Below are positions 24,001-39,225 of a stretch of DNA of 64,000 nucleotides, piece by piece. Position numbers and translations under genes: made by a program. Every line of letters begins with the position of its first letter. Within the stretch, counting starts at the first letter, position 1. The notes below the pieces were generated by a model, which was not told the DNA's origin, did not search any database, and saw nothing but the letters and a program-made list of their open reading frames with translations. The DNA comes from Poecilobothrus nobilitatus (lineage: Eukaryota > Arthropoda > Insecta > Diptera > Dolichopodidae). The stretch lies in contig OX352773.1 in assembly GCA_947095535.1 (NCBI GenBank), positions 268,514,515 through 268,578,514 on the forward strand, read 5' to 3'.

Positions 24001-27000
24001 AGAGAATAGCCGCTTGATATAACGCTATTTAATGAACTTGTAAGTTTAGAAATGAGAAAGTGAAAATAAATAAAAAAATATCATATAAAGGGAATTTTAT
24101 TTATTTTATGTACCTATTTACTTTAAATTTATGTAATTACATAAATGATTGAAAAGTGTTAAAAAAATTTAAAAACTTTTATTTTATATTTTTTATTACT
24201 ATGTTAAAAAAGATTTACTATTTTTCAAGTTTCAGTATATGTATTTTTATAAAAAAAAATTTATTTACAAAATACGTACCTATAGATAATAAAAAGATTA
24301 AAAACAAATCGAGTTTTAATGAGCTATATAAACAAATAATTGGTAAAAATTATACCCGATATCAGTCCTATGACATTTAAAGTTTGTATTGAATCATTTT
24401 ATTGTTTTTATTTAAATTAGAATCGTGTTAACATATATTTCTTTTCGGTATTTAACTATAAAAAATAGTATAAATGAATTTAAGGGTTTTTATAACTTTA
24501 AATAAATTATGGGCTTATGGGAATTAGGTTGTCATATATTTTTTATCGTCATATACTAAAATTACTGTATATTATCTTGTTACTGCACTTTTGTACTTTT
24601 TTACTGCAAACAAAAAAACAGATTTCTTTTTCTTACAATTAGAATTACTGAACTGCAATTAAGTGAAAAATTGTGTTATCATTTACAGTCTTATATTTTA
24701 ATTATTACGAATAAAAATTGAAAATTTATTGAGGATGATATTTAAAATTATATGTAATTTAAAAGCTACGCCATTTTGTTACTGAGCAATTAGCAGAGTT
24801 TAGTAAAATGTTCAAAAATAATGTGTCGCTAAAAATTAAACATTTTTTTTTATTATTTTTGTTTACTTTTTTTGTGTTTCTACTTTTCTTGTTTATTATT
24901 TTTTTTTTTTAAATAAACTACATACCTATATTATAAAACAAAAAAAAATAAATACCTAGGTAATATTAGTTATAAATTTTTAAAATTCATAACAGTAGAA
25001 AGGAAAAAATCAAAAAATAAGTCATGTGCTAATATAATTTTTAATGCTTTCAAATCAACAAGCTATTAATTATCTTAACTTAACTACACATACATATATT
25101 AAAATAATATTCGAATTTTTAATTTTTTCGTGAGCTTTTAACACTCATTATTAAAAAAAAATTTCTATAATGCTGATCGCAAACTTCGCTCTGGAGCATC
25201 CTTTAGAAAATATTAAGATTGATTGTAAATTAAATCATTTAATAATGTGTTGAAATTGTTCTTGCTTTATATGTTATTGAATGGCATTCTTTTTTTTTTA
25301 CCACTTTATTAATTTTTATATAGTAATTTGAGCATTTAGAAATTTTAAGGTAAGGCAATTTTAATTACCTTATTTTATATTTGACAAAAAATTGTTTAAG
25401 ACTAGAAATTAGTTCATTGATCGTATAATGCGAACTTAGTAACAATGGCAACTTTTTTTTCAATATTTGTTCAACTAATTTTGTGGTTTAAGCAAAGAGG
25501 TTATCAAACGAATCGTTTCTCATAAATACTCGTGTGGCTTAGCTGAATATATACGGATACGTATATGTTCGAATAATAATAATTATAAAACAGGAATACA
25601 TATGTATGTATGTGATGAGTATATGATTAATTTCATTTGATTTTTTTATATAATTTATTTTTTAAATTCATTAAAAAATAAAAATGAGGGATCATCTTTT
25701 AATGTAAGGCGATAGGGGGATACTTATAATTCAGGAATCAGATAAATTAACACATTTCAATCTTGTAAAAATTGTAGTATGTTTTTAAAAGTAAATAAAC
25801 TTATTTCTTATTTTTAACTATAACATGACTTTTTAAGTCAAGTGCACTATCTTCAGAATACAGAATTATTGGACCATAATTAAAAATCAAATTTACGAAA
25901 TATTAAATTTTACCACATACCTATTATAATTAAAATCTTAAAATTCATATTTTTTTTAGTTTGGTCCTCAAAATTACTCACACGTTACTCTAAAGTCTAA
26001 TTAATCGCTTATTATAAATTAAAATATTGATCTGTTTTTGAACTTCGAATTTTTATTACGCACACGACGTACACATCTACATATGATATATGCATATGTA
26101 ATTCAAATTTGTTATTTATTTTTTGGGCAAAACTTTTCAATGTTTAACTGTTAATATGGCGAATATGATTTATTATGCAAGGGTTGATATATGCAGTATG
26201 AATGACATCACCTTACATTGAATTAAATATGGCAGTATATTATTTAATGTATATAAATTAAAATGTAAGATAAATTTCTTCTAATTTTAAAATAAAAGTT
26301 TCTAAATATAATAATATATTATGTATATTTATTTTAAATACCCAAGAAATTTATCTGATATTTTTCATTTAAATTAAAAATTCTTTAGAACGGAAATGAT
26401 TCAAATGATTGTTTTTTTTTTCTTTTTTTTTTTTTGCAATTTCCAAATAATCTTTTATTTATTTTTTTTTTACCGAAAAGTTTCTGTATTCAATGAAATT
26501 CTATTGCATTCAAAAAATCGCAATATAAAATAGGAAATAACTTTTTCTCATAAAATTTTAAGAATTTATTTTGATAAATTTTGTTGGTTTTCATCTCTGT
26601 AGGAGTTTGTGAAAATATGACTTAAAATATAAAAATATAACAAAAGCTTATTTACTATACTATTCTTTATAAATATATACCTATATATACATTCATACAA
26701 ACAAACATAAAATGATAGTTTTACAAGCCAACAAAAAAACTTACATCAAAGTTATTTTTGTTTTAATTTTTTTTTTTTTTTAATTTAGAAATTTAGAAAT
26801 TATACAGCTATAACATAGAGCCGTCCGATCCACGATTTAGTAAAATTTAAGATAATGAAACTGTTGCTGAAGCTTAGGTTTTTCAAAAGACTTTGTAATG
26901 AGATACCATATACCGAAAACAAAAAACAAGGGAAATCATAATAAAGTCATAAAATGTTAAGAAACAAAAAAAAATATTTTTCACAAATCGGACAACTCGA

Positions 27001-30000
27001 TCCAATCAAAATGTTTTGTTTTTACTCTGTCCAATTCAAAATAGGTATATTTGTTTATTATCAAAATAATTTGGTAATTTTATATTAAAATCATGTTCAT
27101 AAATGTAAATTCTTCTTAAAAAAGATTTTTGAAAATAATTTATTGCATGTAAAAATAAATAAACTTTTAATTATCTGATCATAAAAATTTCTAATGTAAA
27201 TTAAATTTAAAGATAAATATTTTTTTTAAAAAAAATCTTTTACAAGATATTTTAGCCGAAAAAAAAACAAAAACAAATCATTTCTATTGATCAAAATCTA
27301 TAATTTGTTGTACTGTCGTGTTTAAGTGTCTTGTCTGTTTTCTGTTCTCTATTTCTGTTTATTGCATAATTACAGAGAAAAACTGAAAAAAAAAAGTTTT
27401 AAAGATACTGTTATTTATATTTAACAAACAGCTGATTATGCCAAATGTTTTAAAAATACAAATAAAAAAATTAAAATTAAAATAAAATTGTCCACGTTTT
27501 AATTTTTTTGTGTTTTTTTACTTATTTTAGTAGAAATAAAAACATTTTTAAAAAGCTTTTATCTGAAAAGTGTCAATAATTTTTCGTTGAATTTTGTCAC
27601 TGTGGTTTTGTCATAGTTTTACTATGGTTTTACTATACTGTCAAATCATAAAAATTTTGACATTTAATTTCTATTTCTAAAGAACATTAATTATGTATTT
27701 TTTTTTTACATTAAAACTGGTGATTTAATAGATATATTATGTACGTATGCAAATTTTTATGATATCTGATTTTGGATATAAAGATGAGTATTAAATGGAG
27801 AACTCAAATTTTTAAAAGTTGAAATGTTATTCAAATTAGGTACTATGTATTGAATTTTTTAAAATGTTATTGATCCGGTATAGATGTTAAATTTTTTTTT
27901 CTTTGTTTAATAAAAAAAATCAGGTTATTAAAAGCTGTATTTTTAAATCTTAAATAAATAATTCAGATGGTTATTTAAAGTTAAATTGAATAATTAACCT
28001 GGTAAATGGTCATTGATTTATTTTCTCGTTGAAACAAATTAATTTCATTAATTTAATTTCTAACACTCTTTAAAATATTTTATTAAAAAGTTTTACCAAT
28101 TCTTACAACTAACACTTTAAGAAGTAATTTTTAATTTGTTACATATTGCTAGGCTTTGATCATTTATAGGTACATAATGTATGTATGTTTGTATGTATAG
28201 TATTAAACGATTAAACTAAAACCCTATAATTGAAGTATTTTATGAAACAAAAATTGATGTTATGGAAGTTGTGGAAAATATCAAATTATTATTTTATTTA
28301 ACATTAAACAACATTATGAAAGAAACGAGAAATTCTTTTGGCTAAGAATGCTATTATTAATGTATACATTATTTATTATGCTTTATATTATGTACCTACA
28401 TGCTACATGCATACATATGTAAGTATATTACTTATATACATTTACTTTATATTTGTTAGCAAGGGGGATATGTTTTGAATTAATAAATTTACCACAAGGC
28501 CATCATAAGGCCTCTGATAAATACAAAAATAAAACAAAATACTTCATAAAAATTTTCAATATAGGATCCAAGCTTAAAACTAACTTTCAGCTAACTATAA
28601 TTTGAAAGAACCCTAACAAAATTTTATTACATACATACATATATATTATGTAACATGATTATCTGCTTAAAAACCAGCAAATTTTATCAAATGTAGTAAC
28701 ATAAAATTAAGTTGACTCAAAATCCAGTAAGAACAAAATACAACAATATAAAATCCAGAAAATTCAAACTTTTCGTACCTACACATGTATGTATATATAA
28801 ATTTTAAATTTGCGACACAATTAAAAAAAAATGTAATTCGCAATTACATACATAAATGATCTTTCTTTTATTGACAACATTCTTAATTACAAATAAAATT
28901 TCAAATACATAGATAGGTACATATGTATATCAAATTTGCTTTATAAACCCCCAAGACCCAAGCAATGTATAGTTATGCATTTGGTTTGTAAAAGTACTGC
29001 ATGGAGTTTTTTAAAAATATGTATGTATGTATTTAACTGAGCACCTGTTCTGTGATTTTCATTGCATTCTCATTTTTTTTTCTTCATCTTCATCAAAGCT
29101 AAAATTTAAATGATTCTAAGCTTATTAAATAGCGTAAAATATTTTTATTAGTATTCAAACTTATTTTTAAGCAAAAAAAAAAATTAGAAGCCAAATGGCA
29201 TTTTCCTACAGTACAATTGAACTTTCTAAAATAAAAATCAATTATAATATGATGATACAAAAATCAGTTTTAATTTTGAATTATAAAAGTGATTGAATTT
29301 GATTCATACCATAAAATTCAGAAACTTTGTTTTGGAGATTAAAAGTGTATTTTTTTTTCAGCCGTAGAGTCAAAAGTATCTACTAAATGTTAAATTTAGT
29401 TTAATTGAATAAAAAATAACAGTTAAAAACTTTAACTTTATTTTACGTAGATATATGTATGTATGTATGTACATATAAACGAAAAGACACTCTGTTGTCT
29501 GTATTTATGTTTGAACCGTGTGCAATAATATTATATTCAACAATTTTAATGGACGCTGTTTTTGAATTGCCAATAAATTTCATATACATACATATATACA
29601 TACGAACCTATTTAAAAAAAAATTAAAATCTAGAGAGTTTTTCACTTTATTTTTTAGCAAATCAACTTAAAAATGAATTTTTGTTAGTGAAATTATTTTT
29701 CCAAAAAAAAAAAAAAATACTTTTATTTGCCTACCACATTATGCAAATAAATCTTAGTTAAAAACTTTTATCTAAAGAACTTTAAAATTTAAACTTTATT
29801 TACCATTTTGTAAATACGTATACAAACAACAAAAAACAAAAAAAAAAACTGTTTGCTTTATTTTAAATTTTCATATTTAAATAATTGTTTTAAAATTCAA
29901 AAAGATGATTTTTAATAGTGGTTTTGTATTAAAGTGAAGTGAAATCAAAAAAAAAAAACCGAAAAACAAAACAAATACTTATTAAAAATAATTATAAATA

Positions 30001-31825
30001 TGCTGTAAATATTCAAAAATACCTAAAAATATGTAAAATCACCGTTATTAGGTGAAATTATTTACACTTTTACTAAAAAATTTTTCATGTTAAGTACTGC
30101 TTCTAAATTTGTACCACAAAGTGAAAAACTAAAAATCATTTCATAATTAAAGTAAGAAATTATGTATTTTGTACTTTATAAATGGAAATAAGTTAATGGG
30201 AATGAGATGGCTCTAATGAAGTGATAATCCGATTATTATAACAAAAAAAAAAAAATCAAGAATGAATTTTTTTTTTTTTTTTTGTAAAATTATCATTAGG
30301 ATTGAATAAAACTAAATAGAGGTGGATTAAAATTCACTATATATAATTTAGGAAATTAAATTAAATATTAATTAATTATTATATAAAAAACTAGAAAAAA
30401 GAACGCCTTTAAAGGGTCATTAAATATACCATAATAAGAAATCTGAGATATTTTTGACAAAATTATATTGTAACTTTGGTAAGTGTAAAAGATTTTATGG
30501 GAAGGGAAATTCATTTAAATATTTACAATGGAATTTAAGTTATGGAATTTTTTGATTGATTCAACTAATAAAAGTTATAGTAAGAAATTAATTGTAAATT
30601 CCAAAAGGTCTATAATTAGTTTTTTTCTTTAAGTTTAATTTATAAAATAAGTACTCGTATATTACCATATTTGGTTTTAAAAATTTTAATATTCGAAAGT
30701 GGAACAGAAAAAATAAATGTATATGATAAAGAGTTATTTGGTCGTCCTGATAAATGTTTATTGTTTTGTATAACAGAATTTCTTAGATTATAATTTTTAC
30801 TTATTATTCAGTAGACATATTTTTAACTGTTTAGCTGTTAGCTCCTATTATTATATTTAATACCAGTAATTTTATTTCGCACTTACACATTTCAGAAGTT
30901 ACTTCTTGCTTTTGTTTATCTCTTTATTTTCTTTTTATTATTCTTGACTTTTTGAAAAAAAAAAGTTTTTTTTATGCTTCTATAAGAGATTTTCTTGGTC
31001 TGGCTCCATTTTTTAAGCCCCTGCGTCGAATGCATAAAACTAATCATCAAAACTCAAATATCACTTCTTTATATATAAATAATTATATGTAAGATTTGAG
31101 TTGCAGCTCAATTTTATTCTTTCGACCCTTTAGATTTAAGCTCTTGCAGCTCAACAAAGATTTTCAATACAAACTCAAGATTTCTTTCTAAAACCTAATT
31201 TTGATTTGGTCAATTTAGTTAAATAAATTTAAAGAACATACACAACTAATTTATTTAAATTTCAGCTCTTTTTACCGATCGCATATATGATATGTAATGT
31301 ATAAGGAAATTATTGGATGGCACCAAAATGTAGAACCTCAGATTTTTACATATATGAATTTCTCCAGTAAAAAAATAAGTGTTTTTGGAGTGGTATCTGT
31401 CTCTCAGTGGACACTTGTACAGCGCAAATGACTGAACTGAATTCGATAAAATTTCCTATTTAATATTTTTAAATATCTCGAATTGAAAAGCTTTTGGTAC
31501 ACATCCGTCAAACTCAACTTTACTAGGACCATTTTTCAGAAATATTTTGAAATAGAAAAATATTACAAATATATATTATTAAGGAAAAGTTGTTGCACAA
31601 GTAAAGAGCAACAACTTTTTCATAAAACATGTTTTGATCCGACAAATTTTTAAGTCTAAATTTTCACACGATTTTTTTCTAAGTAATTTTTTTGTCTGAA
31701 AATTTTTTTTAATTTTGTGTATGAAATGTAAGTACATATAATAACAATGTATAAATAACAAATATATAAAATGTACAAATATACATATATGTAATATAGC
31801 TACGTATAAATACATACATACATGT
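21055..31825. other. Long AT-rich non-coding stretch
   Basis: About 10.8 kb with no gene I can support. It has many homopolymer runs (for example 22703-22722, 23450-23466, 26409-26437), an (AAT)n run near 21820-21841 and TATG-type repeats near 29458-29472. A less AT-rich island at 22835-23180 has no readable frame. A TGAGTTGCAGCTCA near-palindrome lies at about 31098. Frames at 24156-24380 and 31579-31866 are low-complexity. Confidence 0.55.
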
Positions 31826-32015
31826 TTCTCTTTTTTTTTTTTGCCTGGCACCCCTTTAAAGACCATTTAGCGGCATCCACAAAGTCATTTATTATTTATA
31901 TTTGACTAAACTTCAGTTTCTGGAATCATTATTTCACTATATGACCCAGCCGGGGTTTGAACCTGAGACCTTTCGTGTGAAAGGCCGGTGTGTTAACCAC
32001 TACACCATTGGTTGG
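31826..32015 (-). mobile_element. tRNA-derived SINE, family 2 (tRNA-Val/Glu-like head)
   Basis: On the minus strand the head CCAACCAATGGTGTAGTGGT, then TAACACACCGGCCTTTCACA and the B-box AGGTTCAAACCC, follow tRNA-Val/tRNA-Glu spacing closely (A-box TGTAGTGGTTA; AAAGGTC before the T-arm). The anticodon and acceptor stems do not pair properly, so it is not a functional tRNA. An unrelated body of about 100 bp (GACTTTGTGGATGCCGCTAA, GGGGTGCCAGGC) leads into a poly-A tail, visible here as the T run at 31831-31842. This tail differs from family 1, so it is a separate SINE family. Confidence 0.75.
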
Positions 32016-35000
32016 ATTCATTCACATATATACATATTTTATGTAGAGATTTTAAGTTTTATTTTGACGTTATGGTTATGAAAATTTCCTCCAGTTTAAA
32101 AAAGAAATCAAAAAACATTTTCAGAGAACATTTTAATTAATCTAAATAAAAATTTCAACACCTAAATTATCAGCACCTAAATTATCAGCATAAATAATAA
32201 AATATTTATATATCTGTACCATCAAATTTATGTAAATTCCTCTAACATCTTTATGTATTGGCAATTAATTTGAAACATTATACCTACCACAAAAAGAAAA
32301 ACCTTGTAAATTTCTTCAAAATTAATCATATTTAACTCGGTTTTAATTTATTCAAATACTAAATTAAAAAAAAAAATATCGATAATTAAATAATACTTAC
32401 CTCATCATCATGATTTTGTAACAAAAAAAAAATTTTAAATTAAATTAATTATTAATCATCAATTTCAACATCGTAAAAAAACGTAATGGAAAATTAAATG
32501 CACCAGCATTTATACACAAGTGATAAAAAAAAATAAGAAAAAAGTATATATTTCTAAAGTAGTTGTTACCTTTATCAGGTAATTAAGCATATGGTTAAAT
32601 TATTTTTCACCTTTTTTCCTAATTTTCGAATTTATTGATTTTCTTAACCGTTCTTAAATTTTATAATTATTTATAAAACTTGTTACTTTCTATCATCATT
32701 TATTAAATGTTTTTTTTTTTTTTGTTTTCACTTTGTTTACTTTTTCAACATCCAAAAATTTGAATTATGTTTTTTTTTTCTCAGAAGAAATGGGAAAGAA
32801 TATTTACCACTTTTACTTTCATCACCATTTAAAAAAAAAAATTAAATTCATTTTTTGCCTTTTTTTTTTAATTTATTCCTAATTCAGTCAACCTATAAAG
32901 AAAAAGGTTCTATGATTTTATGATAATTTAAAAAAAGAAAAAGAAGGATTTTGTTTATCTTGAAATGAAAAAAGGTAAAAAAAAAAAAACTAAAAATAGA
33001 ATAAAGCTATAAGAAAAACTAAATATGCTGTAGCCTGTACTAAATGATAAATGAATATTCAATGAAAGCCTTAAATGCGTATCATAAACTTAGTTATAGA
33101 TTAAAATATAACAATTATTTTTAAAATTTGTTCAATTTTTCTTTCATTTCTTTTCCTTTCCAGAGTATTTTGCTTCATGTATGCTTTCTCTTTTGTCAAA
33201 ATAGTCTTCACAAGGATAGGTTTTACTCAGTTACTGTTTTTTTTTTTTTTTGTCCATTTGTGGTAAACTCAGATATGCTAATTCACTAATATTTTGTATG
33301 AATAATCGTGTTTTTATGATAAAATTCTGCCAAATACCAAAGTGTTTATGCCGTTTTTGGTACAATAAATTGCACTCATATAAACTGCTTTAAATTTTTT
33401 TTTCTCTCATATATCATTTTCTTTTGAATAAAGAAATGCATAGCACGCTGCATAGCACGTCTTTATATCTAGGATTGACACCATTATCTAAAATCTCTAG
33501 TATGTATTTTATTTTCCGGATATTTAATGAATTTGAGAAAATTTCATATTTATTAAGATTCACTCAAATTCTTGAAATTTATCAAAATCTACGAAAAATT
33601 CTTAAATTTGTTTTACTTTTAACTAAAGATTTTATATATTTCGGTGATTTTGGATTATTCTTAAGAAATTTCTATTTACATATGTATCCTTGAGGCACAA
33701 AAAAAAACCACTTACAAAAGAAAAAAGTAAAGTTAATTTCAATATACACTTATGCGTGAATATAAAGAGAAATAATCTAAAAATAATTTTTTTTTTTGTT
33801 TTTCATTTTCATGTTTGATCCTTTTTTTCTTTAATCTGTTCTGATTTCGTTTCTGCTCTTTTTTTTTCATTAATTCTATGTTGTAAAACTCTATAAGAAT
33901 TTTATTCATGCTTCAATAATTTATTAATGAAGAAAGATGCGAATTATGTCAAGAAGCTAAACACTTCACTTCGGAGAATATATAAATGAATGAAAGAACA
34001 ACGTAAAAGGAAAATCGGGGCAGGAATAAATAGAGAATATTCGACTTTTTTTTTTTGCACATTAATTTTTACTCTTTCTGGTTAAACGATTTTCGAACCC
34101 AAGCTTTCAGAAAAAAACAATAAATACATAGTAAGAAGAACAACAGTATACCAGATCAGAAATGAATCAATAGATAGCGGAAAAGCAGCAAAAAAAAAAA
34201 AATATAAAAGAAAAAGGAAAAACAAATGGTATATGACGACAACGGACAGAAAAAGTATTTTAAAAGTTTTTGTTTAGTCATTTTTTCCCATTTTTCTAAT
34301 ATGTACCAACACGTGAATGAATTTTTCACACCCATTACCTAAATTTTAATTTAAGAATATGTTTTCTTACAATTAAAACTCTTTGTTCTATTTTTCTATT
34401 AAGATTAAATGCGATAATATTGTACAAAAAAAAAAAAAATCTAATATTGATCTTGATACAAGGCTTTACTTTTAAGGCTAAAATCGATTAAATTAAAAAA
34501 AGTATATTAAAAGTACAAGACTTAAATTAATATTTTTATGTTTATGTTAAAAGAAATTCAATAACGATATAAAACTACAAATTACTAAAGAAGCCCGAAG
34601 AATTATACATAAACTTATACCTAAAAAAAAAATATTAGATATATAATTACATAATCGTTGACGAATATATTGCTCAAGATTTGTAAGCATTTAGTTTCGA
34701 AGAATAAACATATAACCGTTCTATCATAGTTTTTCGTTTATTTTCAAATTCTTACAGGAATTTTAAAAATTTAGATTAGAGTTTTCTATATGTATGACAG
34801 AGGTCGAGCCATAAAAAGAATCTGGTATACTTCAATTTAATCTATATAATATAATATTTGTATTTAAATTGAACTACTTCAAAATTTTTTAATTTTTCTT
34901 TTTGAGTTTTAAAATTCAAATAAAAAAATGTTTTTTTTTTTTTTCGAGTACACTAATAAAAATTAAACAATTTATGATTTAATTTATTTATTAAATATAC

Positions 35001-37084
35001 AACTGACCATTTGTTATTAAATTTTACATTGAAATCACTTCATAAATTTCTAATCTAATCGTATAATTAAAGTCACTTTAAACTTGAAAAAAAAAGAAAA
35101 AAGAAAAAACTAATTTTCTTTATTTTTATTTACTTTTTACAATCAAAGTCAATATAATAAGTAAATAGCCATTTAATTATCATCAAACAGATTTTAATTG
35201 GAAAATTACCATCATAAATTGTAAATTCTAAAAAACACCTCTTCAAATTTTACTTAACTGATTTAATGACATTTCTACATAAAAAAAAAAAATTTTTTTT
35301 TTCTTTATAACTAAAATGGGTGTTAAATTTATTTAATTATAATTAAAGATTCATTTGTTACAAATTATATGTACATATATTAAGTCAAAGATGAGAAAGA
35401 AAGAAAATATATTTTCTTTTGTTAAAAAGAATTTATGTTAGAGGTCGGTTTGTTTGGTCGTCAAAAAAAAAAAACGATGAAATGATAAAGGGTATAGTAC
35501 GAAACTTTGTCAAATATTCGGCAATACAACCAACTTAAGAATTAGTTGAACCCCTTTATTTTAAAAAAAAATTCTGACCGATTGAATTTTTGGAAAATAC
35601 TGAATAAAAATGTTGACTAATTTGATACCAGTTCTGAGACTATAAATATTAAACTATAAATATTTCTATTACTAAATTCGAGTAAAGTGTATCATCATTG
35701 ACAAGAGGGGTCCGAAACTTATAAAGTTTATTTAGTGATCATGTTTCAACTCTAATACATTTTTTGCATAGTTGTTAGCAGATATTTAATAACCTTATAA
35801 TCCTTAAACTTTTACCCTTATTAACAATATTTAAATACTCTTATTAACAAAATCTTACAGTTTCCCGGTTACTTTGTCAAATTATCAAAAATTTTATTTT
35901 ATTCGTTTAAATAATTTTCAACTCTAATTATAGCAGTTGTGAGAAAGGCGAATGAATCCCATATCATTTTTTTTTCTTATTAGATGCTTATAAACTTGGT
36001 TTTTCTCCAGTTAATTTTAAATTATATTTAAAAATAATGCAATAGAAATTTTTTTTTATTATTTCAACTTTCTTAAAATTCAAAAATCTTTTTTTTTTTC
36101 AGAAAATTATTGATTACACTATAAAGATTACTATGTAACCCGATCCAACAAACTATTCAAATAAATATTGAGATATTTTTGCATTTTTTAATTAAATCAA
36201 CAAACTATATATATGTATGTTCAATTTAATCTAATTGATGATTAAAACAGGATATTTTTAGCATAATTTAGAATCCGATTACTACAAAACTATTCAACAC
36301 AATTTTAGTACACCTGCCAGTTTTAATTAAGACTTCATTTTTGCAATAATTTCTAAAAAAAAAAAAACAAAAAAAAAAACCGGCTTAAAACTATTATTTT
36401 TTTTATTAAATTTTTATTCTCTTCACACTCTAAAAATACTAATCAGGATTTAATTAAATCTTATGAAGACGATATACGATAATTAGATAAATTTTGTAGT
36501 AAAATATTAATATATGCATATACGTGTAGATCCAACAGTCTGAATGGACCTAAAATTTAAAGAGAAATAAGATAATTAGGATTATTTTATACCATTCACA
36601 TAATATTATCTATTACTTATGGATTGAGATTATAAATGATGATCATAAATATGAAATCGTATTTTAAATTACAATATGTTTTTTTTTTATATTTAAGTTA
36701 CTTTATACATATACGACGAAAACTGTGCAAAATTTAATTTTAATAATTCTCATTACAAATATGAGAATCATATTTCAAGTATAGTTTCTTCTAAAAATTT
36801 TTTTATTTATTGGAGATAATAGACCAACAAAGTGTATGACATTTTTAGGAATATGAAAAAATTATATTGGAATATCTGAACAAAGCAGTTTGGAAACCTA
36901 ACAGCCGCATATTTTAAAAACGATGATATTAAACAATATTAAATTTTGACTACTTTTGCATCATAATTTGCACTATAATTGTTCTTAAATTTTTTTCGAT
37001 TTCGATTTCGATTAATTAGAAATGATTTACTAATGTCGAAATACAAAGTTTGAACATTAGTTTATGTATCTTATCAATAAAAAC
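32016..37084. other. AT-rich non-coding stretch
   Basis: No gene supported. ACCTAAATTATCAGC is tandemly duplicated at 32160-32190. The + frame 33424-33693 (89 codons) is open but has no recognisable motif, and the F/L/I/K bias of the region makes chance likely. TTTCGATTTCGATTTCGATT occurs near 36993-37012. Confidence 0.5.
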
Positions 37085-37350
37085 TTCTCACTGGACTTTA
37101 GATTCCAGGTTTCTAAAAAAGAAAATTTTCAATTTTTCAAATAACTCGGATCTTTTCCGAAACCATTTTCTCCCTCTTCGCTCCCTTATAAAGGAAATGA
37201 AAAAAAAATTTTAAAGAAACTTATGATCATTCCCATAGATTTCACTTCTTTCTTTTTAAAATTGTCATTTTCTATTTAGAAGAAATGGTGAAACCCCTGT
37301 AGTTGTAAAATTTTAGTTTAACATAACGGTAACTTACTAATTGTCGACGA
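37085..37350 (+). repeat. Decayed fragment of the copy A-D element family
   Basis: TTTCAATTTTTCAAATAACT, then TTAAAGAAACTTATGATCAT, then CTTTCTTTTTAAAATTGTCA and AACATAACGGTAACTTA follow the same order as in the body of copy C (TTTCAATTTTTGAGACATAA, GAGAAACTTACATTAATTC, CTCCTCTTAAAATTTTAAG, CACATAACGGCAAATTTA). Neither end is preserved. Confidence 0.45.
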
Positions 37351-39225
37351 ATTACAGGAAAAAACAACCACCTCTGTCTGGATTTATAATGTTTTGCTGG
37401 ACAGATTTCAGTAAATTATTCAATAATAAATAAATTTCTATACTTTAATCTCTATTCATCCTTTTTAACTAACTTATTGAGGTAAAATTTTTTTACGTTC
37501 AGTTAAATTTTACACATCAGTGTAATCCCTATATATATATATATATATATATAAAAGATTTGTCTGATGTCATTAAATTTAAAATATCAAATAAATTTCA
37601 TTCCAATTTTTTTCTGGTTTTATTTTTTTATTTTATTTTTTACGCCAATTTTATTCCAAGAAGACATCAACGTTAAAAAAAATTGAATAAAAAAGAAACG
37701 GGTAAATCGGAAAAAGAAATATTGAAGGATGTCAAAAAAAATGCGAATTAATTTATGCGTTCTGGAATATTGGATGGAAAAAAAATCAGAAAAAGGAATT
37801 ACAAAAAAAAAAATAATAATAATAATAATAAAAATGAAAATAAATCAATTTTCAATTATTGATAAGAAATACAAGGATTGTTAATAAAATCATATGTGTA
37901 CACATATTTCTTACCATAATTGAAATTTTATTTTATTTAAAAAATAAAAGCAAAATAAACGAATGTATGTAACCAGAATATAGATTCATTTAATATACGT
38001 TAGTATAAGTATCTAGCATTAACAGATAAGATTCAATGGTTATAGACATTTCTTACTATACATATGGAAACATTTATACGACATATCATGAAAACGAAAA
38101 TTAGAGATATAAAACTAAATATTTCTAAATTACACATACTGATTATATCTACAATTTCCATTCAATTACCATATCTATTCTCTTGGTTTGTCTGTCAATA
38201 AAATGTCAAATTGCAAAATGTGCAAACTGTTATTTTACTATTATAGCTGATAAAGTTGAACTTGTCACTGCATCAACCATCCAAAATCTTTTAATTAAAC
38301 TCTATATTGTTAAAGTACATCTCAATTTTCATCACTAAATAACCCCCATATGAAAAACAATTTATCTTTAATATAATAAAAAATATTTTTGTAATAATAA
38401 TTGGAAAAGGTTACAAAATCCTCAAAGATTTTATGATTTTATTCAAAATTTTTATTAAACATTATTAAATAACATATTATACTTATTCTATATTTCAAAA
38501 TTTATAGTCTGCACTCTGTATGTAAATATACATTCATATATCAGTTTTCATTTATTTCATGTAAATAAGATGGCAAAGATAACACTTAGGAACACTTCGT
38601 AAAAAATGTGAATCCTTCAAAAATACAAAAAAAAAAAAAAAAATATATAAAATAAAATTGAATTGAGATGAAAAATTTTTCTTTTTCTCTTAATGCTGTT
38701 GCTGTTTTATTTTTATTTTTTGTTGTGATATTGTTGTTCTTGTTGTTGCTGTTATTGTGTGGCACTAACGAGAATTTATTTGCATAAACTGCGTGATCTT
38801 TTATTTATTTTTTTTTTGCTCTTATTTAATGATATATGCATCATGGGTAGCACATGAGAAAGAACGCCTGTCAACCATAATATACCTTTTAGATACATTT
38901 TTTTTTAATAACATGAAGAAAAAAAAACATAACAAAAAAAGCAATTTTTTTCAAATTCACTTTGGATAAAAAAAAAAAATATTGTAATGTTCACCTTCAC
39001 TATACCATATACTATACCTCTGCAAAAACCAACCCAATTTCAATTTAAATTTAAATAAAAAATTTTGTACACTGTATATACACAATTGGTATAAGTGTGA
39101 AAAGGACAACAACAATAATAATAAAAATGAAAAAAAAAAAACTAAATTATAGTAATAAACTGTTATACATGTTATTAATGATGATTATAATTTTTTTTTT
39201 TTTTTATATTTCTTTCTCTTTCTAG
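37351..39225. other. AT-rich DNA upstream of the ABCC exon
   Basis: Contains a (TA)n run at 37530-37552, (AAT)n at about 37811-37831 and a TTG/TTC-rich tract (38721-38758, GTTGTTCTTGTTGTTGCTG). The TTG-rich tract and the sequence to 39225 are the most plausible places for the upstream promoter or first non-coding exon, but no TATA/initiator combination stands out. Confidence 0.45.

Noticed and set aside
31940..32015. Possible functional tRNA-Val or tRNA-Glu gene
   Set aside because: A and B boxes and spacing fit, but the anticodon and acceptor stems do not pair, and a SINE body with poly-A tail follows.
33424..33693. 89-codon plus-strand ORF
   Set aside because: Open, but F/L/I/K-biased with no recognisable domain and no neighbouring exon signals; such lengths are expected by chance in this much sequence.
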